Part shown: in pieces, positions 36,152 to 42,816 of the stretch | How the letters are laid out: every line of letters starts with the position of its first letter | Numbering within the stretch: position 1 is the stretch's first letter | Source of the DNA: Tenacibaculum gallaicum | GTDB lineage: Bacteria > Bacteroidota > Bacteroidia > Flavobacteriales > Flavobacteriaceae | Length of the DNA: 64,000 nucleotides | Assembly: GCF_003387615.1 (NCBI RefSeq) | Contig: NZ_QUNS01000002.1 | Location: 513,461-577,460, forward strand | Direction of reading: 5' to 3' | The notes under the pieces: generated by a model | Told to the model about the DNA's origin: nothing | Databases searched by the model: none | What the model saw: only the letters and a program-made list of their open reading frames with translations | Position numbers and translations under genes: made by a program

Positions 36152-37153
36152 ATGAACGAAATTAAATCTATCATATCCGATATCAAAGGAGGCAACATCA
36201 AACCCATTTATTTTTTAATGGGGGAAGAACCGTATTACATCGATAAAATTTCAGATTATATTGAAGACAATGTGTTGGATGAATCTGAAAAAGGATTCAA
36301 TCAAGTAGTCATGTACGGTCGTGATGTATCGATAGAAGAAATTGTGTCGTCGGCAAAACGTTTTCCGATGATGGCAGAAAAGCAGGTGATTATTGTTAAA
36401 GAAGCGCAAGATTTAAGCCGTACGATTGATAAAATAGAGTCGTACGCTGCAAATCCACAACCGAGTACCGTATTGGTGTTTAATTACAAATACAAAAAGC
36501 TAGATAAACGTAAAAAGGCGTACAAAGCCATAGCAAAAAGCGGACTCATTTACGAAAGTAAAAAACTGTATGATAACCAAGTAGCTGATTGGATTCGTCA
36601 GGTGTTGGGCGGAAAAAAGTTTAACATCGAACCGAAAGCTGCACAAATGTTAGTGGAGTTTTTAGGAACTGACTTAAGCAAAATTAGCAACGAATTAGAT
36701 AAGTTGACTTCAGTATTACCTGCGGAAACCATTATTACCGATAAGCATATTGAAGAAAATATTGGGATTTCTAAAGACTTTAACAATTTTGAGTTGCGTA
36801 AAGCAGTAGGACAGCGTGATGTGGTAAAAGCGAACAGAATTATCAATTATTTTGCGCAGAACCCAAAAAACAATCCGTTGGTAATGACCATTTCTTTACT
36901 AAATAGTTTTTTTACACAGCTATTACTATACCACGGATTAAAAGACAAATCGAAAGCTTCGGTAGCTAAAAACTTAGGAGTAAACCCATATTTTGTGGAC
37001 GACTACGTAAACGCAGCCCGTAATTATCCGATGCGAAAAGTATCACAAATTATTGCCTTATTACGTGATGCTGATGTAAAAAGCAAAGGAGTAGGAGCCA
37101 ACCAAACTCATGCCGATATTTTAAAAGAATTACTGTTTAAGATTTTGCATTAA
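36152..37153 (+). CDS. holA: DNA polymerase III subunit delta
   Basis: The 333-residue clamp-loader subunit shows PIYFLMGEEPYYIDKISDYIED at the start, then FPMMAEKQVIIVKEAQDL, LVFNYKYKKLDKR, and a C-terminal helical collar domain with FFTQLLLYHGLKDKS and DILKELLFKIL. I chose the ATG at 36152 (MNEIKSI), not 36137, because of the conserved start and the GGAGAGG before it. The last 186 bases are repeated about 5 kb downstream (42203-42388), at about 90% identity. The gene is complete, and its C-terminus may be a recombination junction. Confidence 0.95.
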   Translation: MNEIKSIISDIKGGNIKPIYFLMGEEPYYIDKISDYIEDNVLDESEKGFNQVVMYGRDVSIEEIVSSAKRFPMMAEKQVIIVKEAQDLSRTIDKIESYAANPQPSTVLVFNYKYKKLDKRKKAYKAIAKSGLIYESKKLYDNQVADWIRQVLGGKKFNIEPKAAQMLVEFLGTDLSKISNELDKLTSVLPAETIITDKHIEENIGISKDFNNFELRKAVGQRDVVKANRIINYFAQNPKNNPLVMTISLLNSFFTQLLLYHGLKDKSKASVAKNLGVNPYFVDDYVNAARNYPMRKVSQIIALLRDADVKSKGVGANQTHADILKELLFKILH

Positions 37154-37525
37154 TAGTGTTGTGTATAACTTTTGTGACTGAAGAAATAAAAAACTACGAG
37201 AAAAATATTGTAAAACTGTATTGTTACAAACAAAATTCTAATAAAGAGGCAATTTTAACTTACCCACAGACTCACTTTTCATAATCAAACGTATCAAAAC
37301 AGACGACTGCTCGAATAAAAGGGCAAAAAAACACGTACTACTTAGTGGCTTTTTAAGTACATAAAATTGTATACACAGGTACAAGTTGCGTACAAATAAA
37401 GTTAGTTCTTCTTAAAAGACAGTATTTTACGGTAAAAAGCTTAAAAATCAATACACTAATTGTATGATTTTAGAGATATTTTATATCTTTAACTCAAAAA
37501 ATTGTACCACCCCTAAAATACATCT
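37154..37525. other. Non-coding gap between holA and the TssD cassette
   Basis: No gene is visible in these 372 bases. It is A+T-rich. A near match to the flavobacterial -7 box (TATCTTTA) lies around 37485 before the TssD-like gene. The sequence after holA shares nothing obvious with that after the second holA 3' copy. Confidence 0.4.
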
Positions 37526-38308
37526 ATGAACATAAAAGCAAAGCTTTTTGTATGTGGTGAGGAACGAGAACTACTTACTACTAACTTAAATTATAATCGC
37601 CTTACCGATTGGAACGGTAAACCAACTTCCGCCTTATTAGGAGGAGCTATTTCAGTAACTTTTGAACCTCAAATGTACGATGATACCTTTGTTGATTGGA
37701 TTAAATCTGATAGAAGAGGCAATAAAAAAAAACGTCATCCTTTTAATCTTTACCAATTAAGAGATGGTAAAATAGTTTTTTACAAAGACGAGTTTGATGG
37801 AGTAGAACTATTCCAATACAACTTTCAAGATGGTGTACTTGTAAATTATTACGAAGCTTTTGATAACCAGAAAGGCATGCAGGTTACCCTAACCATATCA
37901 CCTGCAATGCAAGATTATCGTTTTTTTAATAATAGTACTGACTGGAGAAGAAAAAGCAGAACTCGTTATATAAAACCATGGCAAGAAAGTTTTATACCAC
38001 CTATAGAAGATAAACCATATAAAGCGAAAACAAACGATAACCGCATAAAAATAACTAAGTACACAATAAGAAACACCAACAATGTAGAAATTGAAGAATA
38101 CTTTGCTGGTGATACAATCGTGTTACATGTTGAAACAATTAATGCTATTGGTAAAACCATAACACTAAACTTAAATGATAAGTCTTATGACTTTAAGTAT
38201 AAGAATACTGTTTTAAAAGATGATACATTAAAAGATTATGTAATTAACAGTAATCTTGAAAAAATAATACTGGAAGTTATAGTTCCTGAAAAAGAAGAAA
38301 TTAACTAA
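37526..38308 (+). CDS. TssD (Hcp)-like protein with C-terminal extension
   Basis: The 260-residue protein has, in residues 1 to about 133, the pattern of Bacteroidetes T6SS(iii) tube protein TssD: IKAKLFVCGEERELL, a WNGKPTSALLGGAISVTFEP segment, GKIVFYKDEFDGVELF, and a YYEAFDNQKGMQVTLTISP end. The extension, residues 134-260, includes an Ig-like strand set (YFAGDTIVLHVETINA). Extended Hcp proteins can carry or bind effector cargo. The structural genes of the secretion system are not in the window, so this is an orphan. A second gene follows after 5 bases and probably forms a pair with it. Confidence 0.8.
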   Translation: MNIKAKLFVCGEERELLTTNLNYNRLTDWNGKPTSALLGGAISVTFEPQMYDDTFVDWIKSDRRGNKKKRHPFNLYQLRDGKIVFYKDEFDGVELFQYNFQDGVLVNYYEAFDNQKGMQVTLTISPAMQDYRFFNNSTDWRRKSRTRYIKPWQESFIPPIEDKPYKAKTNDNRIKITKYTIRNTNNVEIEEYFAGDTIVLHVETINAIGKTITLNLNDKSYDFKYKNTVLKDDTLKDYVINSNLEKIILEVIVPEKEEIN

Positions 38309-38313
38309 AAGCT

Positions 38314-39729
38314 ATGGCTGAAACAAAATTTAAAATTACGCTAAACGAAACAGGGCAATCGATAACCAAAGAAGTATTAGGCTACAAAATTTCTTTTTTC
38401 AATCATAAATGGAGTTATGATAAGGAAGGAAAAGAAACTATAAACAAGGCTGAACTTTCTGAAACTGTATACTTTCACACAGAAATAACAGGATTGCCAA
38501 ATAAAACACAATTGAAGTTTAAACTCTATGACTACGATAATTTTTTACGTGATGGTTTAGATGATGACGAGTTTAATGAAGAAGAAGTTATTGTAAAAAC
38601 TGAAGTAATAGAAAAAGGGGAAATACGAAAAGCTTGTATAAAACTTTACCTTGATCAGAGGTGGGAAAATATGGTAAAAAAAGACACTGCTTATGATCTA
38701 GATTTATATTGGCAAGTACATTTTAAATTACCCAATTACGATACAAAACTTTGGGCGAAAGTGCCTAAAAAAACAAAGGATATGCTAAAAGTTGGTTTTA
38801 GCAAGAGAGACTTATATTTTAACCCTATTATCGCTGGACATAATTTGCCAGAATTTGTTGCGTACGATGGTAGTCCAATGGTATTTATAGAGTTTGCCAA
38901 GTCTTTTGGAGTAAAACAAGTAAAAAAGAAAGCTAAAGGTTTTATAAAAAATGGTGGTGTTGACAAAGTTATAAGTAATATAGCTTTGGCGAAGCTAGAA
39001 AAAGGTATGCTAATTAACACTCAAGGAAATATAATAACAAGGAATAGCCAAATTTATGGTAAAAACTTCTATTCAAACAATGGAGAACTGTTACAAAAAG
39101 GTGTTTATACAAATGACAGTAAGTTACTTGAAAATGTGAAAATTCGTAAAAACACTGGTAATAAATACACCTCAACTAAACCTATAAGTCAATATGACTA
39201 TTTTTCTAAAACAGGTAAGAGAGTAACATTTTTACGAACGTTAAAAAAAGCAGGTAGTGTATATGACTTTTTTGGAGTTGCTTCTTTTATGGCAGATGAA
39301 GAAGCAACCTCAAAGCAATTACCTATTCCATTAGGTCCTATGTCTCCCTTAACAAATATTACAAATTTAATTACTCAAGAAAACGAAGCAATATTTAAAG
39401 AGTTTTTTAATGAGGTGGTAGACCAAGAACTTTTAAAAGCAAAGTCAGAAGGTTTAAGTGCAGTAAAAAAGTATATTGAATCATGGAAAAGGAGAGAAAA
39501 TTTCCAAGATTACTATGAAAAAGGTTTTGAGTGGCGTTTAATGGCTATTTCTAACGAAACAGCTAACAAGCTTCTTAATGGAGAATTTATAACTTTTGAA
39601 GGACTGAATGATTATAATGAAGAGAATACAGATTATGATGATAAAATATTTGTCCTATATAAAGAAAAACTTAACACTAGTAAGAATAAGTATGATTATA
39701 TAATTGAAACCATTTTTTTAAATGAATAA
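38314..39729 (+). CDS. Candidate T6SS effector, cargo of the TssD-like protein
   Basis: The 471-residue protein starts MAETKFKITLNETGQ with no signal peptide. Residues 10-165 look like a beta-rich adaptor (ETVYFHTEITGLPNKTQLKF, LDLYWQVHFKLPNYD), a style seen beside TssD proteins in Bacteroidetes. The middle has NTQGNIITRNSQIYGKNFYSNN-type repeats. The C-terminal half has GKRVTFLRTLKKAGSVYDFF and a Lys/Glu-rich helical end with no catalytic motif I recognise, so any toxin activity is unidentified. It overlaps the next lipoprotein gene by 8 bases, the layout expected of effector-immunity pairs. Confidence 0.6.
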   Translation: MAETKFKITLNETGQSITKEVLGYKISFFNHKWSYDKEGKETINKAELSETVYFHTEITGLPNKTQLKFKLYDYDNFLRDGLDDDEFNEEEVIVKTEVIEKGEIRKACIKLYLDQRWENMVKKDTAYDLDLYWQVHFKLPNYDTKLWAKVPKKTKDMLKVGFSKRDLYFNPIIAGHNLPEFVAYDGSPMVFIEFAKSFGVKQVKKKAKGFIKNGGVDKVISNIALAKLEKGMLINTQGNIITRNSQIYGKNFYSNNGELLQKGVYTNDSKLLENVKIRKNTGNKYTSTKPISQYDYFSKTGKRVTFLRTLKKAGSVYDFFGVASFMADEEATSKQLPIPLGPMSPLTNITNLITQENEAIFKEFFNEVVDQELLKAKSEGLSAVKKYIESWKRRENFQDYYEKGFEWRLMAISNETANKLLNGEFITFEGLNDYNEENTDYDDKIFVLYKEKLNTSKNKYDYIIETIFLNE

Positions 39730-40297
39730 GATAGTATTAATATTGACATGTTATTTACTTATTGGTTGTGAGGTAAGTAAAAAAACTATTGAACTTTCTC
39801 AAAGTTCAACTGAATACCCTGTAATTATAAGGTTAAGCAAAAAGTTTAAAAAAGTAATAAGTATTAAGCTGCCTTTAAAAGTTGATTTAATAAATAATTC
39901 TAATAAAGATGAAGAGTTTATTAAAATTAAGTATAATTATAACTCTATACCTATTGGAAGAGATTATGGTATAATGTTATTTGAGTATAAAGAAAAATCA
40001 ATTTCTAGAACATCAAATAATTCAAAAAAAGAAGTTCTATCATATAATAATAAAGAATACCTTATTTACTCAAGACATTTTGTAGACTCAACAAAATCAA
40101 TCCAACAACAGTTCAAGCCTTATGTAGCAAAAATGCTAGCAGAAAATAAAGACACTTTACATATTGGTAGGGTTACCGAGTTTAAGAAAAACCATGCAGC
40201 ATTATTTAAAAAGTTAACAAAAGGAGATAGTATTTCAATTCAGTTTTTAGATGATGGAAAATTTGGAGAACGTGTTACTGTTCCTGTAGAGTGGTAA
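39722..40297 (+). CDS. Candidate immunity lipoprotein 1
   Basis: The 191-residue protein has a lipoprotein signal (MNKIVLILTCYLLIGC, acylated at C16). The mature part shares a pattern with the next gene: an SQSS..YPVII start, SIKLPLKVDLIN, a DTLHIG segment, FKKNHAALFKKL and an end of VPVEW. The predicted location is the inner face of the outer membrane or periplasm, suitable for blocking a toxin acting there. It is coupled to the effector gene by overlap. Immunity is inferred from context only. Confidence 0.6.
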   Translation: MNKIVLILTCYLLIGCEVSKKTIELSQSSTEYPVIIRLSKKFKKVISIKLPLKVDLINNSNKDEEFIKIKYNYNSIPIGRDYGIMLFEYKEKSISRTSNNSKKEVLSYNNKEYLIYSRHFVDSTKSIQQQFKPYVAKMLAENKDTLHIGRVTEFKKNHAALFKKLTKGDSISIQFLDDGKFGERVTVPVEW

Positions 40298-40381
40298 CAG
40301 AGTTTTTTTAGTCGTTAACAACGAGGATAAAAAAAGTAAACTATCTACAAAAAGAATTAAAGTCCCTATTAAAATTAATTA

Positions 40382-41026
40382 ATGAAGTTAACTATTTACT
40401 TATTTATAACCTTAACAACATTTACTTGTGCCAACCCTAAAAAAGATCTTGTAGTAAAACAATCTCAATCGGTTAATTTTCCTGTAATTTTTGGAACATA
40501 CAAGTCAGAAATAGAAGAGGTAGCTTATATTAAGTTGCCTAATCAAATTGAATTAAAAAATACGTCTTATGTGAACTTAAACTTAAGTAGAATAACCTAT
40601 GAATCAAACTATAAGTCTTCTTATAGACGCCCTCAAATGTATTTATATTCGGTAGAAGGAGGCTCTCTAAAGTCTGCTGGAAATTATAATAGAAAAATAA
40701 TATTTGGTAAGAAAAGTCTTAATTACACCTATTATGTCAATTACATTATAGATACAAGTACTGTTACTCAACAATTATTAAGACCATTACTAGATAAAAA
40801 GAAAAACAAAGATACTATACATATAGGTATTGTTGATTTCAAGAAAAACAATCAAGAACTATTTAACATGCTAACTAGTAATGACACTATTTTTACTAGA
40901 TTTTTTCTAAGACATGGCAGCAGAGAAGAAAAAATGACAGTTGTCGATCCTAGTACAGGAGAACCTCAAACCATTACATCAATAGAAAGTAAGCACGAAC
41001 GTATTAAAATACCTGTAAAGTGGTAA
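40382..41026 (+). CDS. Candidate immunity lipoprotein 2, paralogue of lipoprotein 1
   Basis: The 214-residue protein has a hydrophobic N-terminus ending in C16 (LFITLTTFTCAN). The lipobox is non-canonical. It aligns with its 191-residue neighbour throughout: SQSVNFPVI against SQSSTEYPVI, IKLPNQIELKN against IKLPLKVDLIN, DTIHIGIVDFKKN against DTLHIGRVTEFKKN, and IPVKW against VPVEW. The pair probably arose by tandem duplication and then diverged. The 84-base spacing from the first gene has no terminator. Confidence 0.6.
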   Translation: MKLTIYLFITLTTFTCANPKKDLVVKQSQSVNFPVIFGTYKSEIEEVAYIKLPNQIELKNTSYVNLNLSRITYESNYKSSYRRPQMYLYSVEGGSLKSAGNYNRKIIFGKKSLNYTYYVNYIIDTSTVTQQLLRPLLDKKKNKDTIHIGIVDFKKNNQELFNMLTSNDTIFTRFFLRHGSREEKMTVVDPSTGEPQTITSIESKHERIKIPVKW

Positions 41027-41035
41027 TCAAGTATT

Positions 41036-41527
41036 ATGAAAAAAAATAGCGCGAATATAATTTTATCTGTCATAGCCAGTATTTATTCCACAATACTAAT
41101 AATTAATATTATTAATTGCTCTAAAGCTCTTCAAAGTAAAAAAAATATAAGTTCAGATAATGAAATGGCAATTTTTACACCTTTATTAGTTCTTCTTTTT
41201 GTTTCTTTTATGGTGCTATCTTTTTCTAAATGGAAAAAGGTAGTGGTTTATGTTGGTTTGGTAGGTGTTTTAAGTATGATACTTATGAGGTTATTTTATT
41301 ACTTTGATCGTAATTATACTTACAATCATGAATTTAGCTATACTATATTTAATTTTTTCGGTTGGTATAATCACAATTCAGAGTATGATAAATACGACCA
41401 CTTATATTTAGGGATGGAAGTCGTTATATATCCTGTTATTTTAGCTTTTTCTTACCTGTTAATTCATAGTACTCTTAAAAAGTTTATTAACAGAGTAAGT
41501 AATCGTTTTTCTACGTATGAGTTTTAA
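41036..41527 (+). CDS. Small membrane protein of the TssD cassette
   Basis: The 163-residue protein has four hydrophobic segments (near residues 8-28, 48-65, 72-92 and 125-147). It starts 9 bases after the second lipoprotein, so it belongs to the same unit. No family was recognised. A membrane immunity protein or an accessory factor are both possible. Confidence 0.6.
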   Translation: MKKNSANIILSVIASIYSTILIINIINCSKALQSKKNISSDNEMAIFTPLLVLLFVSFMVLSFSKWKKVVVYVGLVGVLSMILMRLFYYFDRNYTYNHEFSYTIFNFFGWYNHNSEYDKYDHLYLGMEVVIYPVILAFSYLLIHSTLKKFINRVSNRFSTYEF

Positions 41528-41595
41528 AATCAATAATAACTTAGTTTACATGAAAAAATAGCTAAAAATTAAAACATCAAAGACACCCATTAATA

Positions 41596-42198
41596 ATGCA
41601 GTTTAGCTTAGTAACATTTATAAGAAAAATAATTGAAGGTATTTACCTTACATCCTCACATAAGAGTCCCGATAACTATAATAATGCTACCAGATACAAC
41701 AATAGGTCAAACAAGTTGCTCTTTAAAGATTACTTACACATAAAAGTACCTACAGAAGATGTTAGAATTGAAGGATTCTATTACGACGAAACTATATCTA
41801 TTGATGTATACGGAAAAGAGTGTAGAGAAAATCCAGACGATTACTTAGATGAAAAGAGTAGTTTTTTAGATGAATTATTTATAAGGTCGCCTGAATATTA
41901 TAAAAACAAACACGACAGGTTTGAAACTCGAAAAAGGTTTAGGTCGCAAATAACAATTTCTTTAAAAGACAAAAATATAAAACTACAAACATCAGTTTTT
42001 ATGAATGAAGTAGAAGCCAGAATGAAGCTTTACGAACAAAACGGTATTAATATATATTATAAAAAATGGGAAATGGAAGATATGTATTTAAGTAAAGCTG
42101 GAGAAAATATTCTTAAAAAAGATTTTGAAGAATACTTTGTAGACTTAAAGTTTTTAAACCAAAGAAAAGTTGATTTTAGAAGATTAAAAATTTTATAA
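41596..42198 (+). CDS. Hypothetical protein at the end of the TssD cassette
   Basis: The 200-residue protein is soluble, charged and rich in Lys, Asp, Tyr and Asn. It carries IRIEGFYYDE-like strands and the ends SKAGENILKKDFEEYF and RKVDFRRLKIL. No family I know. Its stop codon is only 4 bases before the second holA 3' copy begins, so the island ends directly behind it. Confidence 0.5.
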   Translation: MQFSLVTFIRKIIEGIYLTSSHKSPDNYNNATRYNNRSNKLLFKDYLHIKVPTEDVRIEGFYYDETISIDVYGKECRENPDDYLDEKSSFLDELFIRSPEYYKNKHDRFETRKRFRSQITISLKDKNIKLQTSVFMNEVEARMKLYEQNGINIYYKKWEMEDMYLSKAGENILKKDFEEYFVDLKFLNQRKVDFRRLKIL

Positions 42199-42202
42199 CA
42201 CC

Positions 42203-42388
42203 AAAAACATAGGAGTACCCTCATATTTTGTGGACGACTACATAAATACTGCCCGTAACTACCCGATGCGTAAAGTATCACAAATTATTACCTTATTACG
42301 CGATGCCGATGTAAAGAGCAAAGGAGTAGGAGCTAACCAAACCCATGCTGATATTTTAAAAGAATTACTGTTTAAGATTTTGCATTAA
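42203..42388 (+). pseudogene. holA: Duplicate of the holA 3' end (186 bp)
   Basis: This stretch aligns base for base with holA 36968-37153 without any gap, ending in the same TAA. I count about 18 differences, or 90% identity. Several are synonymous (for example CGT/CGC and GCT/GCC), and the translated end ILKELLFKILH is kept. It has no start codon and no holA body, so it is a remnant. The copies flank a 5.0-kb block that includes the TssD cassette. The divergence suggests DNA from a related strain rather than a recent duplication. Confidence 0.88.
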
Positions 42389-42542
42389 GGCTCTAGGTGT
42401 ATGGCGTGTGAGGTACAGCCTCATGAGGAGCCATAATTGTGCCTCATTCGTTATACATTTTGTTGTTTATAGTTTCGTGTGTAGTTCACAAAGAAGTCTA
42501 AAGGTACACAATATAATTGTTAGAGGAGCAATTAACCTAGAG

Positions 42543-42618
42543 CGTTGGTAATAATTAGTAGAAAAGGAGTGTTTGTTAAAACACGGTTTCTACGTGCCGC
42601 AGGCAATTATTACCAACG
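42543..42618. repeat. Nested inverted repeat downstream of the holA remnant
   Basis: Outer arms CGTTGGTAATAATT (42543-42556) and AATTATTACCAACG (42605-42618) enclose an inner pair GTAGAAA (42558-42564) and TTTCTAC (42588-42594) and a GTGTTT/AAACAC pair. The 76-base element could be a mobile-element remnant or a structured RNA. The 428-base gap that holds it has no gene. Confidence 0.55.
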
Positions 42619-42816
42619 TCTCTGTATATGGCTCGTAGCGTGTAAATTATAAAAATATTTTCGGATTAAGCACAAGCCAGATTTTTAAATTTTACTATTT
42701 ATCTTTTTATTGGAAATCGTCAAAATTTAAAAATTTGGCGACTTTCCAAATATACCTTAACTTTGTTTAAGCAACTAGTTAGCTATGAGTTATATAGGTT
42801 GTTGTGAGCAGTGTTT

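Noticed and set aside
42389..42816. Integron attC sites near the RloC-like gene
   Set aside because: Some inverted repeats looked cassette-like, but I found no clear RYYYAAC/GTTRRRY core pair and no integrase.
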